A stretch of 64,000 bases of DNA from Pochonia chlamydosporia 170 (lineage: Eukaryota > Ascomycota > Sordariomycetes > Hypocreales > Clavicipitaceae), in contig NC_035790.1 of assembly GCF_001653235.2 (NCBI RefSeq), positions 1,488,001 through 1,552,000 on the forward strand. The letters run 5' to 3'. The notes below the pieces were generated by a model. The model saw only the letters and a program-made list of their open reading frames with translations, was not told the DNA's origin and did not search any database. This document shows positions 10,638 to 20,974 of this stretch, in pieces (the stretch's first letter is position 1; each line of letters starts with the position of its first letter). Position numbers and translations under genes: made by a program.

Positions 10638-12131
10638 ATGAGTGGAGAGGAGACTTCTCCTCCGCGCCCCAGGGCCAAGAAGCTCCCCTTCAAGCCGACA
10701 GCTTTGCGCAAATCTGCGTCGCAAAAAGTCGAGACACCCGCCGATGCTACCAACACCGACGACGATGGCCTTGAATTGTTTCGCAGGTCAAAGGAGATGG
10801 AGCCCATTATGGCTGCCGACCGTGAGAGACGGATGAAGAAGAAGCAGAAACAGGAGGAGGAGCGACGAAAGTCGGCCGAATCTGCGAAAAGGCAACTTGA
10901 GGATGAGGACCAGACGGGAGTCGAGGTGGACGAGGTACGGCACGACTCTCCTCAGGACGCTCGGAGTGGCACACCTGTTATTGGTGAGCCTAAGGATGGA
11001 AATTCAACGAGGTTTGTATCCAGAGTTGAAGGCGAGGTTTGCTTGTTCACTTTGGCTGACGGGTTGCAAAGCGAGTTGGTTACGCCGCCGGCATCAAAAC
11101 GCACACGCTTGGATACGCCACCCTCTAGACGCAATGTCGAGAATATAGATATTGTGCCAGACGATTCACCATCTACCCGACTATTGCGATCACATACCAA
11201 GACAACTACAACAGGCAGCGTACACCATCCCATAATTGGAGCACCAAACGCAGAACCAATCAGTCTTCTTGACTCGGATGACGATGACGACGACTGTGTG
11301 CAAATAACATCAATACACACTCGGCAACGGGACGATAGTGTCGAAGTCCTCGAGACCAGCTTTGCCGCTCAAGACGATGACGACGAATTCGCCGAGTACA
11401 TCCGCAAGGCAGAGGAGCAGCGTGCGCGAGATAAAGCCATGCTCAGCGTTGGCCCAGACGGAGCAGCCGCCAAAGACCCCATTGACGTTCTGGTGACATC
11501 TGTGGTGCCGGGCACGAAGCCCTGCTGTTTCAAGTTTTTGTTCGACAAGCAACTGCGCGTTGCTCGCAACACGTGGCTCTCACTTCAGCATCACAAGGGT
11601 CTCCTGAAGGAAGTACAAAAGGAAGACGACATTATTCTCACATGGCGGAGGCAAAAGGTATACGCATTTTCCACATTGCTCTCCCTGGGGATTCGACCGC
11701 AGGGCAATGGGAGGGCCGTCGTTGACGGAAACAGCTCAAACGGCCTTGCTGGGGACAGGACAAGAGTCCACATGGAGGCGTGGACGCTGGAGTTATTCCA
11801 GGAAATGGAGCGCGAGGGGGAGCAGAGGCGCAAGAGGGAAGCTGGCGAATTACCAGACGACGAAACGTCGCCCCAGGATGAAGGGGAGCCACCTCCTCCA
11901 GAAGTCAAGATTCGCGTCATCCTCAAGGCCCGAGACCTAGAAGACGTGAGATTAACGGTACGGCCGGAGACAACGGTCGAGACGCTCGTCACCGGATTCC
12001 GCAGCCAGCGGTCCATCGGGTCCGATAAAGATGTCGGACTGTGGTTTGACGGCGACAGGCTAGAAGAGCATGTCACCATGGACGAGGCGGAGATTGATGA
12101 CATGGACACGTTTGAAGTGCACATAAAATAG
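10638..12131 (+). CDS. Rad60/Esc2/NIP45-family protein with tandem SUMO-like domains
   Basis: The frame from the ATG at 10638 encodes 497 aa. Residues 60-95 are a basic coiled-coil-like region. A hydrophobic-acidic stretch at about 208-224 (PISLLDSDD...VQIT) looks like a SUMO-interacting motif. The C-terminal half holds two ubiquitin-fold modules: about 281-355 (VLVTSVVPG...KFLFDKQLRVARNTWL) and 423-497 (VKIRVILKARDLEDVRLTV...DTFEVHIK). The last matches the Rad60-SLD family. Rad60/Esc2 proteins bind the SUMO E2 Ubc9 and act in recombination repair, replication-fork protection and silencing in the nucleus. A possible 60-nt in-frame intron at 11012-11071 (GTTTGT, CTGAC branch, AAG) would remove about 20 residues without changing the frame. 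The ortholog type (Rad60 versus Esc2) is not decided. Confidence 0.85.
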   Translation: MSGEETSPPRPRAKKLPFKPTALRKSASQKVETPADATNTDDDGLELFRRSKEMEPIMAADRERRMKKKQKQEEERRKSAESAKRQLEDEDQTGVEVDEVRHDSPQDARSGTPVIGEPKDGNSTRFVSRVEGEVCLFTLADGLQSELVTPPASKRTRLDTPPSRRNVENIDIVPDDSPSTRLLRSHTKTTTTGSVHHPIIGAPNAEPISLLDSDDDDDDCVQITSIHTRQRDDSVEVLETSFAAQDDDDEFAEYIRKAEEQRARDKAMLSVGPDGAAAKDPIDVLVTSVVPGTKPCCFKFLFDKQLRVARNTWLSLQHHKGLLKEVQKEDDIILTWRRQKVYAFSTLLSLGIRPQGNGRAVVDGNSSNGLAGDRTRVHMEAWTLELFQEMEREGEQRRKREAGELPDDETSPQDEGEPPPPEVKIRVILKARDLEDVRLTVRPETTVETLVTGFRSQRSIGSDKDVGLWFDGDRLEEHVTMDEAEIDDMDTFEVHIK

Positions 12132-12273
12132 GGCTTGGCTTACACAGTCACACGAGAAGAAATAATGGATATTCATGCACGGCGTTTTTAAAATAGCGGT
12201 TAGCAAAAAGGAGATACCCAATGCACAATACACATATACCAACCATCCAACCCTCGCAAACTGTAAATGTACT

Positions 12274-13122
12274 TCACGCATTCAACTCCCCACGTGCCCT
12301 TTGTCCAATATGGATGATCTCCTCGTTCAGAAATGTATCCTTTTCAAACCCCTTCACAGCCAAGTCTAGCATCGTGGCCGCCATGTCCCTCACTTCTAGA
12401 TTCGGCACGCCGGCCACAGCCTTGAGAAGCATCTGCGTCGTGCTCATCAGGATGCCTTCCCGTCCGGGACCGCTTATCAATCCTGGTTTGAGGACGCAGC
12501 TCTCAAACACGCCGTTTGACTGCTTTGCCGTTTCGAGGACTTTGGTTTCCACCTCTCCCTGGGGACGTTAGCTGCTTCCATGCCTCGTGATTATAAGTCA
12601 ACTTGATAATAGAGTCAATGTGATGATGACAAAACAAACATACCCGCAGCAGACACATGTCGCCCATAATCCAAGGCTTCTTGCTCTGATCCCGCTCGGC
12701 ATTCGCGCCACTCGCGTACACAAACCGGACTGGCTGGCCACTCCTCTGCACAGCGGACAGTGTATCAAGTCCAGTGACGGTGTAGTCGTAGCATATCCTA
12801 CGGACGTCATCCCACTTCAGGGCCTTGGCCTTAGAAGGCGTCACGGCCATGAGCCTGCATCATCAGCACGTACGTCGCTGTTTTTAACAGAATGGAAACC
12901 ATACCAGATGATCGCATCTGCTGTCTGGAACTCCGTCTTTATCTCATCGGTGTATTTGGAAAAGTCCTCGCACACCAGGGCCCTGAACTTGGAGTTGGGC
13001 TCTGGGGCGGGTGTAGAGCGACGTCCCAGGGCGACGATGGATGTGATTGATGGGTGGTGGATGGCTTGGCGGAGGACTTCGGTGCCGACGAAGCCTGTTG
13101 CGCCTGTGACGATGATTTTCAT
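12274..13122 (-). CDS. NAD(P)-binding Rossmann-fold protein (atypical SDR / HIM1-like)
   Basis: Three exons (13122-12905, 12854-12644 and 12558-12274) encode 237 aa. The introns (12904-12855 and 12643-12559) start GTATGG and GTATGT, and the second has a CTAAC branch point. The N-terminus MKIIVTGATGFVGTEVLRQA is a TGxxGxxG nucleotide-binding motif of extended or atypical short-chain dehydrogenases. VALGRR follows beta-2, and VRFVYASGANAE holds the serine strand. VLKPGLISGPGREG is the typical substrate-loop region. The family includes nucleoside-diphosphate-sugar epimerase-like and HIM1/TIP30-like proteins. The canonical YxxxK is not evident, so catalysis is uncertain. The gene is convergent with the SUMO-like-domain gene (142 bp between stops). 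No substrate can be named. Confidence 0.82.
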
Positions 13123-13617
13123 GATTGACTTTGCTGGATGTGTTGGTGGATGTGTCTGTTAGGTTGGAAGGAGTTTGGGTTGAATTGAAGTTGAGGGTTT
13201 GACTTTGGTTGGCGCGGTGTCTTGTAGCTTGGGGATTTACTCATCGTGGTTTAGGCCGTGTCGGTCCTCGGGACTTAGTGGAATGCGAGACTGAACCACC
13301 GTCTCTGAAAGGGGTGGTATAGTGCGCTGTTGGGTGAGATTTTGAGAAATGTGTGAGTTGATTAGTTGTCAAGCTATTGATGGATTCGGCAACTTTTGCC
13401 GTGTGCGTGGTTCACTGTTGGCTTACATCCCCTTTCAATGGTGTAGATATACCTTGGTTGTGCGCTATGGAAAATAACATACTCGCATACATATAAACGG
13501 AAGCAATTATTTGGACATATTTCATGGGTACAACACTGATGCATAATATCGGGGAAATTGTTGCTTCCTGAGTTCATCCAGCAACTCTCGCAGCATCACA
13601 CCCACCCGACACCTCGC
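13123..13617. other. Intergenic, nothing recognised
   Basis: About 495 bp between the reductase start and the OPT stop. It includes the presumed reductase promoter. No convincing ORF, repeat or RNA was found. Confidence 0.4.
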
Positions 13618-16471
13618 TCAGAAATCCATGGGATACTCCTCCGGCGGAATACCAAAATAGCCAACCGGCGGAATTGGCAAAAGCGTCGCATTCTGATTAT
13701 ACGACTTGAAATCAACGCCAGCCGTGGCCACCGTGTTCCCCCACCACTTCAACGTGACGTGAGCGCCGAAACTCAACGCCAAGGTCTGCACAATCGCAGA
13801 TATCGCCACGCCAACGTCAAACCCGGACTCGAGGATGTAATTGTACTTTTCCCACCAGGCATTGTAGCGCCTCTTGATCCAGTACATGAACACAAAGGAA
13901 ATGTATATGCCGTTGGTGGCGTATGAGAGGTTGTTGCCTCCCGTCCAGTTCAAGGCCCCGTGCCAGGTGACGGCCGGGTCAAACATGTTGAGCATGCCCA
14001 GCGGGTAGAACAGGTAGCGGTTCCAAGTTGCGAATCTGGCTTCAGACCACCGACGACGAGCAGAGTCTCGGATCGCGGGACCGAAGCGCTGGACGACGCC
14101 CCATGCGATTCCGATCAGAGAGCCCATCAAGAAACACCACGGCAGAATGGGGTACAGCTTGAACATGTTCTTCACGCCAAAGGCGCCGTACTCGACCGCA
14201 CTGGCAAAGACGAGCACGGCATCCGTGCAGACAAAGTGATTTGCGTTGTTCCACGTACAGAGCGTGCCGTTGTCAAAGTTGTCCACCATCCAGTTGAGCA
14301 TGCCGATGAAGATGAAGGTGTTTAGACAGGCAGCGAGCATTTGGCCCCGGAACACAGCCCGAGGCGGGAGCTTGGCGTAGTGCGCAATCTTTTGGTCGGA
14401 TATGTAGGTATCCGCTTGGGCATTGAAGTTTGAGCCAAACGCCGTGACGATGATCTGAGCGGAGGCGTTGCCAGCGAACCAAACGCCCGCGAGGAGCTGG
14501 AAGAGCACGTTGAAGCCCATGTTGACATTGGCGCTGGCCATCAGGAGAGCAGACGGGATGAGAAACACGCCGCTTAGTCCAATCACTGTGAGAACAATCC
14601 ACCACGGCGTGTGTGTCGGCCAGACCTTGAGGGCGGCAATGCCAAAGCCCATTGATACGAGGAGAATGGCAAAGAACCACCAGTCCGGAACCTCCTTGTA
14701 CTGCCCCATCATGCGGCTGTGAGAATCGGTGTTGCCTTCCCATATGGATGTCCTGTAGCGTATGGATCGCCACATCTCACGCCCCGACTTCTTCAGCATA
14801 TCCCAGTACTTGATGGAGACGTAGAACAGCGTTAGGGGGTACCAGGCAAACCAGGCGCCTTGCCCAAAGACGTTGGCGCCGGAAAAGTACGGCGGGCCGT
14901 ACTTCTTGTACTCGTCCATGTTGATGCCTCCGTTGCCGTCCGAAATAATGGTCACGTTGTAGATCTCGCCCTTATTGTTGAACGCTTCGTTGCTGTTGAT
15001 GGGCGTGTATGCCGCCCAGTAGTAATTTCCCCAGTACATGCCGATGATGATGAGACCGGATAGTACTCGAGCGCCATATTGCTGAATCGCACTCCACCAC
15101 GGTGTAATGAGGAAACCCGTACCAGCGACGTTCCAGTCAAACGTGGCCACTGGGTTGAACCCCATGCCGCCGTAGAAGCCGGTGATCATTCCCAGGGCAA
15201 AGTTCTCAGGGGCAATCCACGTCAACCAGTTGAAGGAGCGGAGGGCCGTAAAGAGCGTGTTGGGGATCCAAAAGTACAAAAACATGGCACCAAACGTCAA
15301 GAAGAAAAACTTGTACCGCGTAAGGCCCCAGCCATTGATGACCTCGTTCTTCTTCTCTGGCTTGATGAGCGCGCGGTTAAGTGCAAGAATTGGGAGGATC
15401 TTGGGCCAGATGGCCGTGACGGGGAAGACAACAAATCGTCGAAGTAAACCTGCGAAGCCAAAGCCAAAGAACTGTACAGCCAGAGCAAGCACGATTTCGT
15501 AGCCGAAAGATACCCAGCTCTGATCCAGATACTGAGGGAGCTTCTGCACCAGATACACGTAGTACGTGCCACCCACATTGTTGGCCACAGTAAAGATTAT
15601 AGTGGCAAACATTTGTTCCTTGTACGACCATGGTCCGGGATTCAGAGAGTGTCGAGTTCCTCGTACAGTAAAGCCCCAGTCCGGTAGGGTTTTGGCCAGA
15701 AACAGACCGCAAGGGGCGACCAGAAGCTGGAGAACGTTGGAACCGATCGAGATGGCTGGCTGACGAGGACTGAAGAATGTGTTGAGGGAGGTTGCGCCGG
15801 CCATGAATACAAGGCCAAGGAAGTACGCCCGGAATGTCTCCACGGGAATAGTAGGATCGTCGAAAGGATCTGTGACGGATCTGACTTCTGGATATGGGGA
15901 ATGGTACTTGATCATGGAAGCTTCTGTACGAACTTCAAATGACCAGTCTGCATCGTCCATGTCCGCAACCTTGGAACCCTGCACCAGGTGTTTGATACGG
16001 GCCATGGTCTCACTGGGAAAGTTGGGATCATCCTGCCATGCGGCGTTAGTCAACCCAGGGAAAAAGAGACACGGAATCAAGTGTAAATGAGAGCTGACCA
16101 ACTTTGTGAAAAGCAATGGCGCCAACCAGTACATCAACAGCCTCCTCTTCGGTCATGGCAAGAATTCGCTCCAGAATTGCATTCACATCCCCTTCAGGGG
16201 CTGCGTTGGTATCCTGAGTCAGCTCAGCATAATGCTCTGATATCTTTTCTCGCATGGCAGGTGAAATGGTTTGGCCCTCTCGAACAGCTTCCACTATGTT
16301 CTCGACTTGAGCAACTTCATCCTGGCCATCACCCTCAGTAGCGCGACTCTTTTCAACTTGTACAGTTGGGTCGGTGGCAGGCATTGGGCCGTCCGTTGTT
16401 TGATGCTCTACAATCAATTAGAACAAAACCATGAAATCAGGCATGGTACTCCTTCTCAGCTCACCCTTCAT
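13618..16471 (-). CDS. OPT-family oligopeptide/small-peptide transporter
   Basis: The proposed exons are 16471-16465 (ATGAAGG only), 16407-16103 and 16032-13618, giving 908 aa. Introns are 16464-16408 (GTGAGC...TTGTAG) and 16102-16033 (CTAAC branch). The tiny first exon is inferred because the second-exon frame has a stop just upstream of a TTG and no earlier ATG. The alternative is a start at the internal ATG of GPMPATDP. The cytoplasmic N-terminus is acidic and ends HKDDPNFPSETMARIK. About 14-16 transmembrane helices follow, with family signatures FFSPRQPAISIGSNVLQLL, NPGPWSYKEQ and ISDQKIAHYAKLPPR. OPT proteins import tetra- or pentapeptides, glutathione or metal-chelates by proton symport at the plasma membrane. 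It belongs to the PT clade rather than the YSL clade by these motifs. Substrate is unknown. Confidence 0.9.
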
Positions 16472-17431
16472 TGGAATATGTTTAGCTGAAACTTCAAGTT
16501 CCGCATACGCGGCATCCTGAGTTCCCTCTAGGAGAACGACCGGATAATATAGCTTCGCCTCGCCATAATAACCAGGACGCTTCAGATGCCTTCCCCTCAC
16601 GACTCCTAGGTCCCCTTTGCGTCAATCCATGTAGGTCTGCCATACAAGATGCCGCTACCGAATATCCAACTTACTTGATGTGGAAGCTTGTGCGGAGCAA
16701 GTCCGCCGTTGGTCGTTAAGGATCAGCAAAGAACCCTGTACTAGTGTTGAGGATACGGCGGGTAGGTAAAATATTCGACCTTCCCGTCGACGCAGGATGC
16801 CTTCGCCATGGTTAAGCCCGGAAACCCGAAAGGCGCCAGAGAGTCTTTCTGTCTGATTCTCCGTCAAGTATCCATGGAATTGATCCGAAATTGACGGAGT
16901 CTTGAAAAACAGAGAAGCAAACTTGACTTACACCCGTGGCATCCCCGCACGCCACTTCACTAGGTGCAAGCAAAGTTCCAGGTTGGGGGTTGCTGGTTTG
17001 ATCTGCCATCCCCGCGCAATTGAGGTGATCCTTCGTGTCTTTGTGGCGCTGGATAGCCAATTGGGAAATAGTTGGTCTTCTGCGATGTTGTCTGATATCG
17101 CCTAGGCCGTCCTGAGTTGCTGCATTTGTCCGAGAAAACACAGCTTGTTGGTTCGTTAGCAGGCGAAAAGCAGGGCACGATGCATCACGAGATACCGTGG
17201 GGGTCCGAGGTTGGCACAATGTTATCTTTTGATGTCATGAGAAGTGATTGGTGCGCTTGGCGACTTGTTTGCAGCGTTCAATTCATGCCGGCTGGTGGTC
17301 TTGCAACCATATGAGAAGGCATGTATTTGATGATTTCTTTTGAAGCTTGTCATGCCGTAAGACAGCCGAAAGAGGAGAGCCTGTACATGTAAGCCCCTCA
17401 ACAGCATAACAAAAGCCCAGTAGTCTCATTC
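16472..17431. other. Intergenic, nothing firmly recognised
   Basis: Minus-strand ORFs at 16655-16867 and 16812-17219 are short, begin at doubtful codons and match no family known to me. The interval lies upstream of the OPT gene and probably carries its promoter and 5' leader. Confidence 0.4.
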
Positions 17432-18160
17432 TCAGAGCATTGAATGGTCGTCGTAAAGATCATTCCGCCACATTATGCTCTGAAGCTTCGCCTCACTCAA
17501 ATTGGTGTTGGTAAATGCTCCCGATGAGGGGGACCTGACCTGTGGCCGGATTTCGGCAGCTGTTTTCCGGTCAATGTAACCAGCCATCTCCCAGACAATC
17601 AGTCATACAATCTTGTCGTCGTTGACAATGCAGTTAGGTGGAACAAAGTCGTTATGCATAAAGCTCATATCCTGATCAATGTTGGCTGAGAAGAGGATGT
17701 GTGCCTGTTCAAGGTTCAAACGGTCAAGGATGTCGGGGTCCTGGACAAGATACCCATGATTTTGACGGCCGTGGGAAGTCTTGGTAGCCTACATGATGTG
17801 AAGTATCCTCCGTCTTTGTAATTTAAAAGAAATCTTTTGGTGCTGTGATAATTATGGGAATGCAGCTGAGACCCAAGCCAGGTATTCGCTCCTGAACCAA
17901 GACGGCACGGCCATTCACCTAGGCAACTGTAAGTAAAATAGATTGGCTGTAAAGAAGTTTATGATAGTCATGTACCTTTCCGCAGAAGTAAATGTCCTGC
18001 CCCTTGATTCCCTTCGACCCTCTCCTGGCAACGGAGAGTGCCTGGACTTCATTGGCATCGGGGTACGGGTGGTCGGTCTTGGCATCCTGGCGATATAGGT
18101 GACTGATTTGGTAATAACACTGCCGGCAGTAAAGTCGTCATGATATTTGGAAACGTTGTG
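17432..18160 (-). pseudogene. Decayed aminoglycoside-phosphotransferase (APH)-like gene
   Basis: Pieces of an APH/choline-kinase-like fold can be read on the minus strand in order, but in different frames. They are NVSKYHDDFTAGSVITKSVTYI, then RQDAKTDHPYPDANEVQAL and GIKGQDIYFCGK near 18000-18080. After a probable intron comes VNGRAVLVQERIPG near 17890-17930, then HGYLVQDPDILDRL and MSFMHNDFVPPNCIVNDDKIV near 17620-17760. The last piece is WEMAGYIDRKTAAEI...WRNDLYDD, ending at 17432. HNDFxxxN is the catalytic loop. An in-frame TGA follows DDKIV, and the aspartate of the usual LIDWE (the Mg-binding DFG equivalent) reads V. At least two further frameshifts break the middle. The gene is therefore non-functional. 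Boundaries are approximate. Confidence 0.65.
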
Positions 18161-19174
18161 AGGGTTTGATATGTATGGATTTATAATGGTATTCGCGGTG
18201 CGGGCAGAAGATGTATGCATGACCGCGAAATGTGCAGGATCTTGAGCTGATAACAAATAATGGCGGGGACGAAGCAGTATTCACCAAGTCATTGAGTAAA
18301 CTGGCACTGGATTGATGAACGAGAAAGAGAGTCACAGCCGTCGAGCCGGGTCATTTGGACTTTTCACCTGATTGTTGATGTTGCTCCGCACAGCCAAGGC
18401 AACAGCGTCAAGTGTAATGAACTTCGAACCGACCAATCAGGTGGCACGTCACTTACCACAAGACTCATCACCTTTTAGCCCATTAACATAAACGATTTAT
18501 TACACTCTCTCAGGTATTATATATGCTTGAGTATTGCAATCACGGCCGTAAATCCGAACCTGCTCGGGCTCATCCCCCATTTAGTCTGAAGGAGCAACTG
18601 TTGCATACTCAGCATCTCGGACTCGCACACCAGTTCTACAGTTGCCCGCCCCAATCCTTCCACCGCAATCCACGCAAGATATGAATAAATCACTAATATT
18701 TTTGACACTTTCATGCAAAAGAAGAACATAGAAGAGACAAGACAGAGACCTATGTACACAGCGGCACCACACTAACCAGTTACGAAGCCGAGATTCCTGG
18801 AGTCTTGAGTTGCAGAACAAATGGAGATGCTACTATTCGTTATGGCTATTGTGGCAAAGGGAGGTCAAATTCACATCAGCCCAACAAAGTAGGCATTAAA
18901 GACTCTTGTTGTAGTCTACATATACGTTCAAGCACAGAGTACTTGAAAACATGAGAGCAGTGCTACTTGAGCAGTGCCACCTAATCGCCAAGCACCTAGG
19001 TATGTACAGTAACCATCATGACAACTCCTTCATCTATGCGACGAGGCACCCCACGCCAATCAACGCCAAACACCAGGACAAACTTCCAAATGGTCTAAGA
19101 TATTGCCTCCCGGCTCAGTAGTATATATTCACAAAAACGCCAGTTCCAATAATAATGCTTTGACGGTGCCACCA
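18161..19174. other. Intergenic, nothing recognised
   Basis: Roughly 1 kb downstream of the sirtuin stop and upstream of the decayed APH-like gene. Only short overlapping ORFs occur. CACCTAGGTA near 18996 is one copy of the recurrent CTAGGTA motif. Confidence 0.4.
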
Positions 19175-20974
19175 TTACGCCACGTCGATTAGGTTGCGCA
19201 TGTTATTAGGGACAGACTTGGGCGAGATAGTTTCGCGAGGGGCGTGTTCTGGCATCGTAGGTGTTGTAGGAGACTTGGAATTGGTGTCTGATGCATTAAT
19301 CCTCGCGGGAGTCTTGTTGTCAAGACTAGGAGATGGCAAAGACACGACCAAATTGGGTTCTTCTTTGAGAGGTTGGCGATCTGGGAGCGGTGAACGCTTT
19401 CCAAGTTTCTTGCCTGAGCCAGCGTCCGATACATTCTTGGAGGCTTTGAAGGTCTGCAGTACAATGTTCGCAGGAGGTGGTTGTATATTTGCGGGTTGCT
19501 TTGGCTTCCTGCCACGAGGTTTGGTAGGTTTTCCTGCCTTGGTGAGTGTTGGTCTGGGGGCTCCAAAGGGGAGTTTGCTCTGTTTGGCCTTTGGCAGAGG
19601 CTTTCTCCCCGAAGGAGGTGGTGGACTTGCGCGTGGTGTCGGGATTGCTTGAACATCCTCGACGGGCGATGATTTGCCATCCAGCTGGACCTCAAATTTG
19701 GATGGCGGTGTTGTGAGTCGCTCCCGCTCTTGTTCCTTGGATACAAGATAGTCTTCCCCAATTTCGCAATCCCACGGCGGCAGAGCCACCAATCTAGCAA
19801 TATTGTCGCATTTTGACTTGACAACGAGATCCCAACAGTCCTTGAAATCGGGCACTTTTGGCTCTGAATCGATATTAATCCAAGCGGTGAGTCCGTCTTT
19901 GCGCCCTCGCGCAACTTGGCACAGTTGCTTCACAAGCCGTCGCGTCCCTGGTACCTTGAGCGTCGTGCCGACCACCAAGACTGCATCGGGTCGAGCCCTC
20001 AAATCCGCTCGCATAACATTGCCAATGGCATCCTCGTCGGGGTTGAATTCATTGTACAGCACAAAACGTGGCCTAAGGCGTCCAATTCCATGGCTTCGCT
20101 TACCCGCATGTGCCGTTCGCACCTCATCGAGATTCTTGCAAGACTCACAAAGTGGTGCCTCTGGTCCGTCGAAAAGCTCGCCCTTGAACGGCTGGATATC
20201 ACCACACTTGGTGCACACCATCTTGTCGAGGCTTCCATGCAGCTGAATAGTCGTCGGCCACGGAGCCTTTGGTTCCAGAGGAATTTGAGTCTGTAGAGGC
20301 TTTATCGAGGTATCAATGCAGTCAATATTCTGGGAGTACAGTCGTAATAGGCGTCCTTCTTGGGCCAGTGAGGCCAGCAGGTGGTGAAACGGCGTAGGTT
20401 GCGCATTCTTGCTCATTTCGCTCATTTCGCGTACCATGGTGTGAAATGACGAGGTGGACGACTCATGCTTGTAAACAGATGCGTCAAAAAGGTGTTTTCC
20501 CGAAGCCTTGAGCTTGTGTTGATTGCGTTGGGTTGCAAAGAGACCGGTCGCGGAGCGAAAGTCGGGAATGCCAGCCGACACAGAAATACCCGCACCAGCC
20601 ACCACGACAATCTTCTTCTTCTTGCGCAGCGCGCCGAGCAGGCGTTCCATGTGGAAATTGTCCTCGTGGCTAAACTCTTCATTGGGCTTCATCAAGTCGA
20701 GATACGTGGTGATACGCTCGCGCGGGGGTGTAATCCGCCTCTTTTTGGCTGGTCGCGGACTGTCGTCGCTATCGACCGGATCGCCCAACTTGATGGGCGA
20801 TTGTGTCCCGGATGCCGCTGTGGAGGATGGTGACGGGTAGCGAACGCCAGCGTCTGGTCGCATGTCGGGCGAACCGGGCAAAGAGGGCGTTTGTGAGAGA
20901 TTCGACAAGGGCGAGGAAGGCAAGGAGGCTGATGCCGCTGTCACGGTTGACAGCGGACTTGAAGTGTTTTCCAT
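19175..20974 (-). CDS. Sir2-family NAD-dependent protein deacetylase, Hst3/Hst4-like
   Basis: One exon from ATG 20974 encodes 599 aa. The ORF is open further upstream but only from a GTG. Residues 1-90 are Ser/Pro-rich with a KKRR basic patch, probably a nuclear signal. The sirtuin core spans about 105-410: GAGISVSAGIPDFRS (127-141, NAD-binding), SQNIDCID (214-221), catalytic LHGS (His 246), zinc cysteines CTKC (254, 257) and CESC (276, 279), and VVGTTLKVPG (335-344). The C-terminal 190 residues are basic and Pro-rich. The early position of the core and the NIDCID/TLKVPGTRRLV motifs fit the Hst3/Hst4 class. Members of that class deacetylate histone H3 K56 in the nucleus and maintain genome stability and silencing. 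Class assignment is by motif memory only. Confidence 0.9.
   Translation of the reverse strand: MENTSSPLSTVTAASASLPSSPLSNLSQTPSLPGSPDMRPDAGVRYPSPSSTAASGTQSPIKLGDPVDSDDSPRPAKKRRITPPRERITTYLDLMKPNEEFSHEDNFHMERLLGALRKKKKIVVVAGAGISVSAGIPDFRSATGLFATQRNQHKLKASGKHLFDASVYKHESSTSSFHTMVREMSEMSKNAQPTPFHHLLASLAQEGRLLRLYSQNIDCIDTSIKPLQTQIPLEPKAPWPTTIQLHGSLDKMVCTKCGDIQPFKGELFDGPEAPLCESCKNLDEVRTAHAGKRSHGIGRLRPRFVLYNEFNPDEDAIGNVMRADLRARPDAVLVVGTTLKVPGTRRLVKQLCQVARGRKDGLTAWINIDSEPKVPDFKDCWDLVVKSKCDNIARLVALPPWDCEIGEDYLVSKEQERERLTTPPSKFEVQLDGKSSPVEDVQAIPTPRASPPPPSGRKPLPKAKQSKLPFGAPRPTLTKAGKPTKPRGRKPKQPANIQPPPANIVLQTFKASKNVSDAGSGKKLGKRSPLPDRQPLKEEPNLVVSLPSPSLDNKTPARINASDTNSKSPTTPTMPEHAPRETISPKSVPNNMRNLIDVA

Noticed and set aside
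11591..12124. Antisense frame opposite the SUMO-like-domain gene
   Set aside because: Ser-rich complement of the real coding sequence.
13960..15502. Long antisense frames opposite the OPT transporter
   Set aside because: Shadows of a GC-rich, codon-biased gene on the other strand, with charged low-complexity composition.
16812..17219. Minus-strand 135-codon frame upstream of the OPT gene
   Set aside because: No recognisable motif, and it is more likely promoter or leader sequence.
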